Notes under the pieces: generated by a model
The model's database searches: none
What the model was told of the DNA's origin: nothing
What the model saw: only the letters and a program-made list of their open reading frames with translations
NCBI RefSeq assembly: GCF_004339015.1
Contig: NZ_SMFQ01000005.1
Coordinates: 434,001 to 498,000, forward strand
Reading direction: 5' to 3'
Length of the DNA: 64,000 nucleotides
Source: Cocleimonas flava
GTDB lineage: Bacteria; Pseudomonadota; Gammaproteobacteria; Thiotrichales; Thiotrichaceae
Position numbers and translations under genes: made by a program
In this document: positions 53,119 through 62,424 of the stretch, in pieces
Numbering within the stretch: the stretch's first letter is position 1
Layout: each line of letters begins with the position of its first letter

Positions 53119-53937
53119 TTATCCTGCTACCGCCAGCTCTTGAGATTCCATTGCCAGTTTATCGCGCATACGCATACCCGTTCCCTGACGACGTACCATG
53201 ACTAACTCAGAGATGACACATAAGGCGATTTCCTCTGGTGTTTTTGCGCCTAAATCTAATCCTGAAGGTGCCATTACGCGCCCTATATCGTGTTCAGAGA
53301 AGCCTTCCTTACGGATATAGTCCAACACTAATCGAGACCGTTTGCGACTCGCGATGAGTGCGATATATTCAGCTTGTGATTGTAATGCCCGAGTCATCGA
53401 TTCGTGATCACCCTTATGCTGCGTGGCTATAACAACATAGTCATCTGGCAAAGGAGCCAATTGATCATACATAATGTCATCGGTAATTAATTGGGTTGCA
53501 TCGGGGAAATGTTCTTCATCCGCGATTGGGTCATTGACGACAACATTCAGTCCTACCAAATCTCCCAGATGACATAAGCATTCGGCAACCCGACCATGAC
53601 CCATAATCCATAACGTAGGCTTTAACATCACAGGTTCTACATAAACTCTCATGTGTCCGCCGCATGGCATTCCTGCACCGAGGATTTCATCATCCAGATC
53701 AATATCAATAACCGCTGTTTGACCGGTTTTTATGCTTTCTAAAGCAGCTTCACAGCTTGTGGATTCGGCACAACCTCCGCCAACCCATCCACCCACAACA
53801 ACGCCTTCATGATCAATGACTGCTTTTGAACCTGTCTTGGCGGAGACTGAACCTATGGTTTCTACTACCGTGGCAACCGCATAAGGTTCACCTTTTGCTT
53901 TCATTTCTATTAATACGTCTAGTATCTCTTTTGCCAT
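53119..53937 (-). CDS. coxI: XdhC/CoxI-family molybdenum-cofactor maturation protein (second copy)
   Basis: 272 residues. XdhC-family start (AVATVVETIGSVSAKTGSKAVIDHEGVVVGGWVGGGCAES), a Rossmann part (PTLWIMGHGRVAECLCHLGDLVG), and the C-terminal AEYIALIASRKRSRLV and IGRVMAPSGLDLGAKTPEEIALCVISELV. XdhC proteins bind and protect the sulfurated Mo cofactor and insert it into the enzyme. It is a paralogue of the gene at 54595; the two share motif order but differ in sequence, as CoxF and CoxI do in Oligotropha. Confidence 0.85.
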   Translation of the reverse strand: MAKEILDVLIEMKAKGEPYAVATVVETIGSVSAKTGSKAVIDHEGVVVGGWVGGGCAESTSCEAALESIKTGQTAVIDIDLDDEILGAGMPCGGHMRVYVEPVMLKPTLWIMGHGRVAECLCHLGDLVGLNVVVNDPIADEEHFPDATQLITDDIMYDQLAPLPDDYVVIATQHKGDHESMTRALQSQAEYIALIASRKRSRLVLDYIRKEGFSEHDIGRVMAPSGLDLGAKTPEEIALCVISELVMVRRQGTGMRMRDKLAMESQELAVAG

Positions 53938-53962
53938 TTCGTTAATCCTCTATCGCGCGTTA

Positions 53963-54598
53963 TTATTTATTATTAGCCTGTTTATTTTGATCGCTTTTCT
54001 GGTTCGAGTTTTGTTGAAAAGCGGCGTAATCTTCGGGGGTATCCAGATCAAAAACGACGTGATTGTTATCCATCTCAAAGGATGTCACGAGTTCTGGATT
54101 TTTTTCTATAAGCCGTCTGCAGCCAAGGTTTTTTTGACCATTTAAGATCGCTGATCTTTGCTCTTGTGCAAGAATTATCGGGTTTCCTCGTTGACCTTGA
54201 TAAGTCGGTACAAGCACTGAGCCACTGCTGCGATTTTCAAATGCTTCTATAATGATGTTTATGTCTGATGATTCTAATAACGGCTGATCTGAAAGACAAA
54301 TCATGACACCATCACTTTCCTGAGTTAAGGACTCTAAGCCTTTATGCACTGAACTCATTTGTCCTTTTTGATAGTCATCATTCATCACAATTTTTAGCGG
54401 CAGACCGGATATCAGTGATTTTGTCTTATCGGCTTCATGACCGACTACCACGACTACCTCCTGTAATTCAGATTCGAGTAGAATTTTTGCTGTTCGGCGT
54501 AATAGTGAGATGCCATTCGCATCCAACTCTAATTTGTTTGGTTTACCCATCCGTCGAGACTCACCTGCAGCGAGCAAAATTGCAGAAACAGATTTCAT
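53963..54598 (-). CDS. mocA: Molybdenum-cofactor cytidylyltransferase-like (MocA/MobA fold)
   Basis: About 211 residues. N-terminal nucleotidyltransferase signature ILLAAGESRRMGKPNKL, then VVVVGHEAD, SDQPLL, VLVPTYQGQRGNPIIL and DLDTPEDYAAF. It attaches CMP to molybdopterin, giving the cytosine-dinucleotide form needed by CO dehydrogenase. ATG 54598 overlaps the coxF stop (ATGA); an upstream start at 54628 overlaps more. C-terminal tail is Asn/Gln/Lys-rich and may be disordered. Confidence 0.88.
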   Translation of the reverse strand: MKSVSAILLAAGESRRMGKPNKLELDANGISLLRRTAKILLESELQEVVVVVGHEADKTKSLISGLPLKIVMNDDYQKGQMSSVHKGLESLTQESDGVMICLSDQPLLESSDINIIIEAFENRSSGSVLVPTYQGQRGNPIILAQEQRSAILNGQKNLGCRRLIEKNPELVTSFEMDNNHVVFDLDTPEDYAAFQQNSNQKSDQNKQANNK

Positions 54599-55512
54599 GA
54601 GACGGTATCTTTTCCCATACTTCCACAACAGCTTGGTGCTTCTTCGGCTGTTTTTTCCTCTGCTGTTGCCTTTTCCTCTACTGTTGCCTTTTCCTCTGCT
54701 GTAACCTCTGCTACTGATGAAGCACTAGCCGCAAGTCCTCGATTCGCTTTGACTAACTCTGCGACTACCGACAATGCAATTTCTTCCGGCGTTATTGCCC
54801 CTATTTCAATTCCAATCGGGGATAAGATTGCATCCACTTTGTTTTTATCATTTCCGCTTTCGATAAGGGAGACCTTTACTTTCTTTGCTTTACGTTCACT
54901 GGCAATAAACCCAATGAATTCTGAGTTGGTTGCTAGCGCCTGCTTTAAACCGTCCTCATCTCCTTTGCCTTGAGTTGCGACAACAACAAAAGGTGGATTA
55001 CTATATTTCAATGCAGAAGCGTCCAATCCGTCAATTACCTCGATCGCATCGGGATAAAGTTCTTTATTCGCACCGGGAAACATCGCTGTGACTTCAAAAC
55101 CTGTTCGATGTGCGAGTATTGAGAGTGCTTGCGCACTGGGTGCTGCTCCTATAATCAACAATGTTGGTTTTGGAATAACGGGGTCAATAAAAATATCCAA
55201 AGTGCCTCCACTAAGACAATTCATACCAAAACTTATAATACCGTCATCGACTAACGTGCCTTTGTCTGGACTAACTCGAATGAGTCTTCCCTGCCCGTCT
55301 TTCAATGATTTTTTTACCGTAGCAATTACGGCCGGCTGCGCACAGCCTCCACCAATCCAGCCTTGAATTTCACCACTTTCAAAAACCAAAGCTTTAGCGC
55401 CAGGTTTTGCAGAGGTAGGAGATTCACAGCGAACAACAGTCGCTAATGCAAAGGGCTGTCGTTTAATTTTAAGTTCGCTTGCTTTTAGTAATATTGAGTC
55501 TGTTTCTATCAT
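54595..55512 (-). CDS. coxF: XdhC/CoxF-family molybdenum-cofactor maturation protein (first copy)
   Basis: 305 residues. FALATVVRCESPTSAKPGAKALVFESGEIQGWIGGGCAQPAV at the N terminus, PTLLIIGAAPSAQALSILAH Rossmann part, and IGIEIGAITPEEIALSVVAELV near the C terminus. The tail (about the last 35 residues) is an Ala/Glu/Lys repeat (KATVEEKATAEEK) encoded by 18-bp tandem repeats and ends in SCCGSMGK, a possible metal-binding CC motif. The next gene, mocA, overlaps by 4 bp. Confidence 0.85.
   Translation of the reverse strand: MIETDSILLKASELKIKRQPFALATVVRCESPTSAKPGAKALVFESGEIQGWIGGGCAQPAVIATVKKSLKDGQGRLIRVSPDKGTLVDDGIISFGMNCLSGGTLDIFIDPVIPKPTLLIIGAAPSAQALSILAHRTGFEVTAMFPGANKELYPDAIEVIDGLDASALKYSNPPFVVVATQGKGDEDGLKQALATNSEFIGFIASERKAKKVKVSLIESGNDKNKVDAILSPIGIEIGAITPEEIALSVVAELVKANRGLAASASSVAEVTAEEKATVEEKATAEEKTAEEAPSCCGSMGKDTVS
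54648..54710 (-). repeat. 18-bp tandem repeats in the 3' end of coxF
   Basis: Two almost identical 18-bp units (54663-54680 and 54681-54698, core CTGTTGCCTTTTCCTCT) with partial units on both sides. They encode a repeated six-residue Ala/Glu/Lys motif. Copy number may vary between strains. Confidence 0.85.
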
Positions 55513-55527
55513 TTTAATAACTTCATA

Positions 55528-56715
55528 TTAAATTCTCATCAGCTCTGGTTCTAAAGCGCTTAAGCTCTCGACATTATGTGCTGAGGCGAATAAGTCTATA
55601 AAAGGTAAAGCCGCTAACATACTTCCTGTTTTTGGCTCATAACCTGGACGACCAAGTAAAGGATTCAACCAGATTACCTTTCGACATTGGCTTTTGATTG
55701 TAGCTAGCTTATTTGCAAGGAACTCTGGTTTACCTGTATCCAAACCATCACTAACGACCATCACCACAGTATGCGAGTTAAGACGATGCCTATAATTATT
55801 GAGGAAACTGTCCAGGCATTCTCCTATCCTTGTTCCGCCAGACCACCCTGCAGAAATTAATGATAGTTTCGTCTTAACCTTTGTCAGGTTAGGTTGATGT
55901 AAAGCTCCGGTGATGTGCACCATACGTGTATGAAAGGCAAAAGCATCGGCATCACGCATAGAACTTACTATGCCTCTTGCGAAACGCAAAAACACATAAC
56001 TGTATAGCGACATGGAACGGCTTACATCGATAATAATAATTAATCGAGGCTGATTCTTGCGATTATTTCTAAACGCTAAATCCATTGGCATACCGCCATA
56101 ACGTAAACTTTTCCGTACCGTTTTACGGATGTCTATTCTTCGTCCTTTTGCCTGAATTTTCTGTCGTCTAATAATACGTCGACGCATTTTCTTGGCTAAA
56201 CGCTCGACTAAATCATCTACCTCACTCATTTGCTTAGCATCAGTAATAAACTGAAAATCAGCATTGAATAAAGACTCCTGACCGCTTGCTCCTTCTAGCG
56301 CCCCACCATCAAAGGCATCATCACCTTCTCCCTGTCCTGCTTGATCAACATCAGTGGCTTCTCCGTCATTCACCTCAGCTTCGCGGGCAACTGATTCACG
56401 TTTACCAACAGGTGCTCCTGCGACTGACTCAGTCCGGTAATTTTGCTTTGCAGATGGAAGCCAGTATGCGTCAAACAAATCATCAAAGCGTTGCCAGTCA
56501 TTCTGATTACTGCAAAGTAAGCTGCGCAAACCCCAACGCAGATATTGTGGATGTGTAATGTTAAGACTATGCGCGACTTCCTGAGCATCAATAACCTCAG
56601 AAATTCCAGCCTGATATCCATTATTTCGAGCTATTTGTATAAACTCGATGAGTCTTCCCTGTAAAATTTCAGCAGTTGATGAATGCTCTATTTCACTTAA
56701 AAAGTCTCGACTCAT
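55528..56715 (-). CDS. coxE: CoxE, von Willebrand A-domain maturation protein
   Basis: 395 residues. The C-terminal VWA domain has an intact metal-ion adhesion site: LIIIIDVSRSMSLYS (DxSxS), a conserved Thr (SGGTRIGE) and VVMVVSDGLDTG. N-terminal half is an acidic, linker-like region. CoxE works with the AAA+ protein CoxD in building the Cu-S-Mo active site of CO dehydrogenase. It overlaps coxD by 4 bp. Confidence 0.9.
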   Translation of the reverse strand: MSRDFLSEIEHSSTAEILQGRLIEFIQIARNNGYQAGISEVIDAQEVAHSLNITHPQYLRWGLRSLLCSNQNDWQRFDDLFDAYWLPSAKQNYRTESVAGAPVGKRESVAREAEVNDGEATDVDQAGQGEGDDAFDGGALEGASGQESLFNADFQFITDAKQMSEVDDLVERLAKKMRRRIIRRQKIQAKGRRIDIRKTVRKSLRYGGMPMDLAFRNNRKNQPRLIIIIDVSRSMSLYSYVFLRFARGIVSSMRDADAFAFHTRMVHITGALHQPNLTKVKTKLSLISAGWSGGTRIGECLDSFLNNYRHRLNSHTVVMVVSDGLDTGKPEFLANKLATIKSQCRKVIWLNPLLGRPGYEPKTGSMLAALPFIDLFASAHNVESLSALEPELMRI

Positions 56716-57599
56716 ATCACTTTTGCGACTAAACGTTCAATTTCCATAGATCCTAACGCTTCGCTGTCTTCTCTTGTTTTCAACAAACAAACCAAAGAAT
56801 CTTTTATCGCTTCAATATCATCATCCAGTGAGCTGACATCTAAGCTCAATAAAGACGCGGCCCAATCCAGTGTTTCTGCAACACCGGGATTTTTTTGCAG
56901 ATCTATTCGTCGTAAATTCTGCACAAAACCCACTACTTGGCGAGATAGTTGCAAACCAATATCCGGCACCCGAGTATTGACAATGCGTAACTCTCTTGCA
57001 AAATCCGGATAATCGACATAGTGATACAAACATCGTCTTCTAAGCGCATCGCTTAGCTCACGTGTTCCATTTGACGTCAAAATCACATAGGGTTTACTTG
57101 TAGCTTCAATAGTCCCTAATTCAGGAATGGAAATTTGAAAATCTGAAAGCACTTCCAGTAAATAGGCTTCAAACTCTTCATCTGCACGGTCGATTTCATC
57201 TATCAACAGCACGGGAGGTTTTTGCTGGGTAATTGCTTTTAATAATGGCCTTTCTAGCAAATATTTTTTACTGAAAATTTCCTGTTCGGTTTTATCAATC
57301 TGTTCTTCTGACTGCTCTAATAGCTTAACAGCTAACATCTGGCGCTGATAATTCCACTCATACACAGCAGTATTAACATCTAAACCTTCGTAGCATTGAA
57401 GTCGAATCAATTTGCAATCAAACACTTCTGATAAAGCTCGACTAATCTCTGTTTTACCTACACCCGCCTCTCCTTCTAAGAGGATAGGACGTTGCAGGCT
57501 TTTCATTAGTACCAGAGATGACGCCAGGCTGCGCTCACAAATGTATCCGACATCAGTTAACTGACTCTGAAATTCATTAATTTTATTTGTCTTACTCAT
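56712..57599 (-). CDS. coxD: CoxD, MoxR-type AAA+ ATPase
   Basis: 295 residues. Walker A LEGEAGVGKTEISRAL, Walker B PVLLIDEIDRADEEFEAYLLE, sensor VILTSNGTRELSDALRRRCLYHYVDYP. In Oligotropha, CoxD is needed for sulfuration and copper insertion of the CODH cluster. It lies between coxG and coxE, in the order usual for cox operons. Confidence 0.92.
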   Translation of the reverse strand: MSKTNKINEFQSQLTDVGYICERSLASSLVLMKSLQRPILLEGEAGVGKTEISRALSEVFDCKLIRLQCYEGLDVNTAVYEWNYQRQMLAVKLLEQSEEQIDKTEQEIFSKKYLLERPLLKAITQQKPPVLLIDEIDRADEEFEAYLLEVLSDFQISIPELGTIEATSKPYVILTSNGTRELSDALRRRCLYHYVDYPDFARELRIVNTRVPDIGLQLSRQVVGFVQNLRRIDLQKNPGVAETLDWAASLLSLDVSSLDDDIEAIKDSLVCLLKTREDSEALGSMEIERLVAKVI

Positions 57600-57647
57600 G
57601 AATTACTTCTACCGCCAACTCAGAATAATAATTAAATCCATTTCCGC

Positions 57648-58226
57648 TTATTTGCCGAAAAGAGATTTTAAATAGCCAACAAAAATCGACCATGCAAATG
57701 CTAAACCATTGAGTTCTTTAGGCTGTTCCGCGACTACTTTTGCGGCTTCCTCAGCACTTTCACCTTCCCCCATAGCGACTACATTATTCGCAAAGTTCTT
57801 ACCAAATTGATTGAGAATTTGATCTGCCACCTGCGTCATCATACGACCGCCGAAGTTAGCAACTTTACCTGTGACCGTAACTGTCGCCACACCAACTAAT
57901 TCCGTGGCTCCACTCTCTCCTTTTCTTACCGAAGCTGTCAGGTCCATTTCTGCTGCCGATGTACCCTTTGTATCTTGCCCCTTGCCTATAAAGTGTAAGG
58001 ATTTATTCTCCTCGTTTATTTCTTGTATTTCGATATCGCCTTCAAAAGACATCGTCGCTGGACCTACTTTCGCCCTTACCTTGCCCTTATAATTATTGGC
58101 ATCCACTTGCTCGGTGATTTCTGCTCCCGGCATACAGCTAGCAACGCCAGGAATATCCTGTAAAAAGGTCCACGTATTTTTTTCAGAACCATCTATTTCA
58201 AAAACTTTGTCTAAGTCAACTTTCAT
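57648..58226 (-). CDS. coxG: CoxG, SRPBCC-domain membrane-linked protein
   Basis: 192 residues. The SRPBCC/CoxG fold has WTFLQDIPGVASCMPGAEI, YKGKVRAKVGPATMSFEGDIEI, and VTVTGKVANFGGRMMTQVADQILNQFGKNFANNV. A short hydrophobic segment at the end (LAFAWSIFVGYLKSLFGK) can anchor it to the membrane. CoxG is proposed to recruit CODH to the membrane for electron transfer to quinone. Confidence 0.9.
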   Translation of the reverse strand: MKVDLDKVFEIDGSEKNTWTFLQDIPGVASCMPGAEITEQVDANNYKGKVRAKVGPATMSFEGDIEIQEINEENKSLHFIGKGQDTKGTSAAEMDLTASVRKGESGATELVGVATVTVTGKVANFGGRMMTQVADQILNQFGKNFANNVVAMGEGESAEEAAKVVAEQPKELNGLAFAWSIFVGYLKSLFGK

Positions 58227-58287
58227 TAATAACCTTCTCTAATCAACCTTAATTTAAAACGCCTCGCCTTAGACGAGGCGTTACTTA

Positions 58288-60693
58288 TCACTTAGCCTTA
58301 TCAAGACCTAGTTCATGACATTTTTGCCATACTCTATATGCGGAATGAGGCATATTCATATGAGTTACATCTAAGTGGGCAAATGCATCAACTACTGCCG
58401 CGGTGAAGGTCGGAATACTACCCACATGAGGTGATTCAGCGACACCTTTGGCTCCTAATGGATGATGAGGCGAAGGCGTGACGGTGTAATCAGTCTCCCA
58501 ATGAGGTGTCTCTACTGCGGTAGGTAGGAAGTAATCCATTAAGCTATTACCTTCAATATTACCTTCAGGATCAAAGGACAGTTCCTGACCCATCGCAACC
58601 GCGTATCCCTCTGTTAAACCACCGTGTATTTGCCCTTCGATAACCATTGGATTAATACGAGTACCACAGTCATCCAAAGCGTAGAACCGACGTACTTTTG
58701 TTACTCCCGTGTACTTATCAATATCTACAACACAAAGATAAGCACCAAATGGGTAGGTATATTCCGGTGGATCATAGTAATCAACCGCTTCTAAACCAGG
58801 TTCCATACCTTCAGGCAAGTTATTGTAAGCAGCCCAGGCGATATCTTTCATGGTCTTCTCTTGACCGGGAACGCCTTTAACTTTGAAGCGATCAACATCC
58901 CATTCGAGATCGTCATCACTGACTTCAAGTAGATGTGCGGCGATTTTTGCTGCCTTTGCCTTTATCTTTCGGGCAGCAACTGCGGTAGCTGCAGCACCTA
59001 CTGGTGTAGTTCTTGAACCATAAGTACCTAAACCATAAGGAGCTGTATCTGTATCACCCTCTTCTATTTGAATTTCTTCAGAAGGAATTCCAAGTTCAGT
59101 AGCTATAATCTGAGCGTATGTGGTTTGATGCGCCTGACCTTGAGTAATGGTACCCATACGAGCCAATGCGCTGCCGGTTGGATGAACTCGAATCTCAGCA
59201 CTATCAAACATGCCAACACCCAGAATGTCACAAGACTTACTAGGACCAGCCCCAACGATTTCAGTAAAGGTCACAATACCGATACCCATTAGTTCGCCAT
59301 TAGCGCGTTTTTCTTCCTGCTCTTTTCTTAACTCTTTGTAGTCAACAGCATCAAGAACCTTATTTAACGCGGTGTGATAATCACCACTATCAAGATTTGC
59401 ACCTAAAGCCGTTGGATATGGGAATTGTTCTGGCTTAACAAAATTCTTCAATCTTATTTCGGCTTTATCCATTCCTAATTTTTGAGCCAGCACATCCACC
59501 ATTCTTTCAACCACATAGACCGCTTCTGTCACACGGAAAGAACAACGGTAGGCTACGCCACCTGGCGCTTTATTGGTGTAAACACCATCAACTCTCGCGT
59601 AAGCATTAGGAATATCATACGAGCCTGTACAAATATGGAACATGCCTGCGGGGAATTTTGAAGGATCAGCACAAGCATCAAAGGCACCATGATCGGCTAA
59701 CACATTAACTCTTAGTGCTTTTATTCTTCCTTCGTTATCCGCAGCAAGCTCACCTTCCATATGCCAATCACGGGCGAAACCTGTTGTGGTTAGGTTTTCA
59801 ATACGACTCTCGACCCATTTAACAGGACGACCTAAAACGATAGATGCCACCATTGCAGTAACATAACCGGGATATATCGGCACCTTATTACCAAAGCCAC
59901 CACCGATATCAGGAGAAATGATCCTGACTTTACTCTCAGGAATACCTGACAGCATAGAAACTACGGTGCGAACGACATGAGGTGCCTGAGATGTTACATA
60001 AGCTGTTAGTTTGCCTTCAATTTTGTCAAAGGAAGCTAAACAGCCACAGGTTTCTAATGGGCAAGGATGAACACGATGGTAAAACATGTTTTCTTTAACG
60101 GTTACTTCAGCATCTTCAAATGCTTGATCCGTACTTTCTTTATCACCAACATCCCATGTGAAAATATGATTATCATGTAGACGTTTACTATGCGCACCGT
60201 CCATCTTACCGATGAGATCTTCACGTATAACAGGCGCATCTGAGTCCATAGATTTATGCGGATCAACTAACGCTGGCAATGGTTCATATTCAACCTTAAC
60301 CAACTGCACAGCATCTGCTGCGATATAACGATCATTTGCAATGACAACTGCCACTTCCTGCATTTGAAAAACCACTTTTTCATCTGCCAATACTGCCTGA
60401 ACATCTCCCGCGAGTGTCGGCATCCAATGAAGGTCAAGCGGCTTTAAATCATCTGCTGTCAGTACGGCATGAACACCTGGTAGTGCTAACGCTTCTGTTT
60501 TATCGATAGAAATAATACGTGCATGCGCATAAGGACTTCTTACAATTTCGGCACATAACATACCAGGCATTTTAATGTCGTCGACATAGTTACCTTTGCC
60601 TTGAATAAAGCGAGGGTCTTCCTTACGCTTTCGTGAGCAACCGACTCCCTGAAGTTTTTCTTCTCTTTCAATACTTTCAGCTGAAGTACTCAT
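58288..60693 (-). CDS. coxL: Aerobic CO dehydrogenase large subunit, form I
   Basis: Molybdenum-copper catalytic subunit, 801 residues. It oxidises CO with water to CO2, two protons and two electrons. The active-site loop reads VAYRCSFRVTEA with Cys384, the AYxCSFR signature of form I (true CO dehydrogenases); form II has AYRGAGR. Other family segments are LQGVGCSRKRKEDPRFIQGKGNYVDDI, ISPDIGGGFGNKVPIYPG, and HPLGAKGVAESPHVGSIP with the conserved Glu near the C terminus. GGAGGG precedes the start by 7 bp, and coxS ends 2 bp before it. Confidence 0.97.
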   Translation of the reverse strand: MSTSAESIEREEKLQGVGCSRKRKEDPRFIQGKGNYVDDIKMPGMLCAEIVRSPYAHARIISIDKTEALALPGVHAVLTADDLKPLDLHWMPTLAGDVQAVLADEKVVFQMQEVAVVIANDRYIAADAVQLVKVEYEPLPALVDPHKSMDSDAPVIREDLIGKMDGAHSKRLHDNHIFTWDVGDKESTDQAFEDAEVTVKENMFYHRVHPCPLETCGCLASFDKIEGKLTAYVTSQAPHVVRTVVSMLSGIPESKVRIISPDIGGGFGNKVPIYPGYVTAMVASIVLGRPVKWVESRIENLTTTGFARDWHMEGELAADNEGRIKALRVNVLADHGAFDACADPSKFPAGMFHICTGSYDIPNAYARVDGVYTNKAPGGVAYRCSFRVTEAVYVVERMVDVLAQKLGMDKAEIRLKNFVKPEQFPYPTALGANLDSGDYHTALNKVLDAVDYKELRKEQEEKRANGELMGIGIVTFTEIVGAGPSKSCDILGVGMFDSAEIRVHPTGSALARMGTITQGQAHQTTYAQIIATELGIPSEEIQIEEGDTDTAPYGLGTYGSRTTPVGAAATAVAARKIKAKAAKIAAHLLEVSDDDLEWDVDRFKVKGVPGQEKTMKDIAWAAYNNLPEGMEPGLEAVDYYDPPEYTYPFGAYLCVVDIDKYTGVTKVRRFYALDDCGTRINPMVIEGQIHGGLTEGYAVAMGQELSFDPEGNIEGNSLMDYFLPTAVETPHWETDYTVTPSPHHPLGAKGVAESPHVGSIPTFTAAVVDAFAHLDVTHMNMPHSAYRVWQKCHELGLDKAK

Positions 60694-60695
60694 GT

Positions 60696-61181
60696 TTAGC
60701 CCTCCTCTTTTGCTTGTAATTTTTCAGCGGCATATTGAACTGACTTAACAATATTCTGGTATCCGGTACATCGGCATAAATTGCCAGACAAACCAACACG
60801 GATTTCCTCTTCTGTAGGATTAGGGTTTTCTTGAAGGAATCGATAAGATCTCATCAACATGCCCGGCGTACAAAATCCACACTGCAAACCATGCTCTTGC
60901 ATAAAACCTTCTTGAACAGCGTGTAAACCATCATCGCTCGCCAAACCTTCTACGGTCATTAGCTCTGAGCCATTAGCCTGAACGGCTAAAATGGTACAAG
61001 ACTTAACTGAGATTCCATCCATATCGACAGTACAAGCACCGCAGTGAGAAGTTTCGCAACCTATATGACTACCTGTTAACGATAATTTTTCTCGCAAGGT
61101 ATGAATCAACAATTCACGAGGCTCAACTAATACATCGACTTGTTCGTTATTTAACGTAAATGAAACTGCTGTCTTTTTCAT
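60696..61181 (-). CDS. coxS: Aerobic CO dehydrogenase small (2Fe-2S) subunit
   Basis: 161 residues that carry two [2Fe-2S] clusters. The plant-type N-terminal cluster uses [17 protein letters not shown] and the Cys of VKSCTIL; the all-helical second domain uses [14 protein letters not shown] and [12 protein letters not shown]. It passes electrons from the Mo-Cu site to FAD in CoxM. Overlaps coxM by 4 bp (ATGA). Confidence 0.97.
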   Translation of the reverse strand: MKKTAVSFTLNNEQVDVLVEPRELLIHTLREKLSLTGSHIGCETSHCGACTVDMDGISVKSCTILAVQANGSELMTVEGLASDDGLHAVQEGFMQEHGLQCGFCTPGMLMRSYRFLQENPNPTEEEIRVGLSGNLCRCTGYQNIVKSVQYAAEKLQAKEEG

Positions 61182-62047
61182 ATTTCCCCCTTTGCTCTTT
61201 GCAATGCTATCCGAATGGCACGTCGAGTCATTTCACCGGCCATATGAGTTTTGTATTCAACATCACCTCTCAGGTCTTCAGCGGGATCACATATTGACAT
61301 CGCTTTTTCAGCAGCCTCTTCGATTAAACTTTCATCAATGACTTTTCCGGCTAATAAGTTCTCAGCCTCTTCAGCTTTAAGAGCCGTCGGCCCGACATTG
61401 GTCATAACGATACTGATGCTTGAACAAGTATCCCCATCCAGAGTTAAAATCACTGCAGTAGCCGCAGTAGCAAAATCACCTGTCTTACGTTTTAGTTTGG
61501 TATAGGCATAACCCGAATTAGGTTTTGCCACAGGAACCTGAATTTCTTTAAGAATTTCATTCTCGCCAAGTTCGGTCCAATAGGTTCCTAAAAAGAAACT
61601 ATTGGCAGGAACAGTGCGTTCACCATCAGGACTTTGAAGAACAAAGATCGCGTCCAATGCCATCATGATACTGGGATGATCATTACCCGGATCACCATGG
61701 GCAATATCTCCACCAATGGTGCCGCGGTTTCGTACCTGTGGGTCTGCAATTAGTTTTGCCGCCTCTGGAATCAACGGGCATTTTTGTTGCAACAACTCTG
61801 ATACGATCAACTCGCTTTCAGTGGTCATTGCCCCTATGAGAATATGATCGCCTTTGTCACTAATCCCCTTTAGTGCTTCAACGCCGTTGATATCGATTAG
61901 ATGTGTCGCTTCGGCAAACCGAAGTTTCATCATTGGTAATAGACTATGACCACCAGCGAGAATTTTCGCCTCGTCATTTTCCACCATCAACTTCAGCACC
62001 TCATCTATGGTAGATGGAGCAAAGTATTCAAACTGCTCTGGAATCAT
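61178..62047 (-). CDS. coxM: Aerobic CO dehydrogenase medium (FAD) subunit
   Basis: 289 residues of the CODH/xanthine-oxidase FAD-binding type. [17 protein letters not shown] and [22 protein letters not shown] are the two FAD-binding motifs (AGGHS and TIGG), followed by the C-terminal CODH flavoprotein domain ([20 protein letters not shown]). AAGGAGG directly upstream is a strong ribosome-binding site. First gene of the cox operon, after a 377-bp regulatory gap. Confidence 0.96.
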   Translation of the reverse strand: MIPEQFEYFAPSTIDEVLKLMVENDEAKILAGGHSLLPMMKLRFAEATHLIDINGVEALKGISDKGDHILIGAMTTESELIVSELLQQKCPLIPEAAKLIADPQVRNRGTIGGDIAHGDPGNDHPSIMMALDAIFVLQSPDGERTVPANSFFLGTYWTELGENEILKEIQVPVAKPNSGYAYTKLKRKTGDFATAATAVILTLDGDTCSSISIVMTNVGPTALKAEEAENLLAGKVIDESLIEEAAEKAMSICDPAEDLRGDVEYKTHMAGEMTRRAIRIALQRAKGEI

Positions 62048-62424
62048 GGAACCTCCTTAAATTAACTTATTTTTTATCAATTATTATTTTTATAGAATTT
62101 TCAATTGCTTTCTCAATAAGCCTAGGAACAACTAGAAAACAAAACAAGGTGAGATTAATCAATGGTTAGAATAACCACTTGAATAACCGTTATAAGAAAT
62201 GAATGGTTATGATTTGATGAATAAATATTATTTTTAGATGTGATTTAGGATGTAAAAAAGAAATGAAAGTGTCATTTTTTTAATGTGAATACATTAAATT
62301 TCATGAGAAAAGACGAGTGAAATTATCTTGTAGGAGTGACGAAAAAAAGACTAACAAAAAGATTAAGTTAGTATTAATTACACACAATATAATCAATACT
62401 ATTAAAGGCAGTTAAGTACCTGAA
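62048..62424 (-). promoter_or_regulatory. rcoM-coxM intergenic region with candidate RcoM sites
   Basis: AT-rich, no open frame. Contains the perfect palindrome TGGTTA-GAA-TAACCA (62163-62177), another ATAACC half-site 12 bp further (62183-62188) and an inverted GGTTAT (62215-62220). This lies 116-173 bp upstream of the coxM start. Direct half-sites one helical turn apart are the usual targets of LytTR domains, so this is the best candidate for CO-dependent activation by RcoM. Not experimentally known. Confidence 0.5.
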
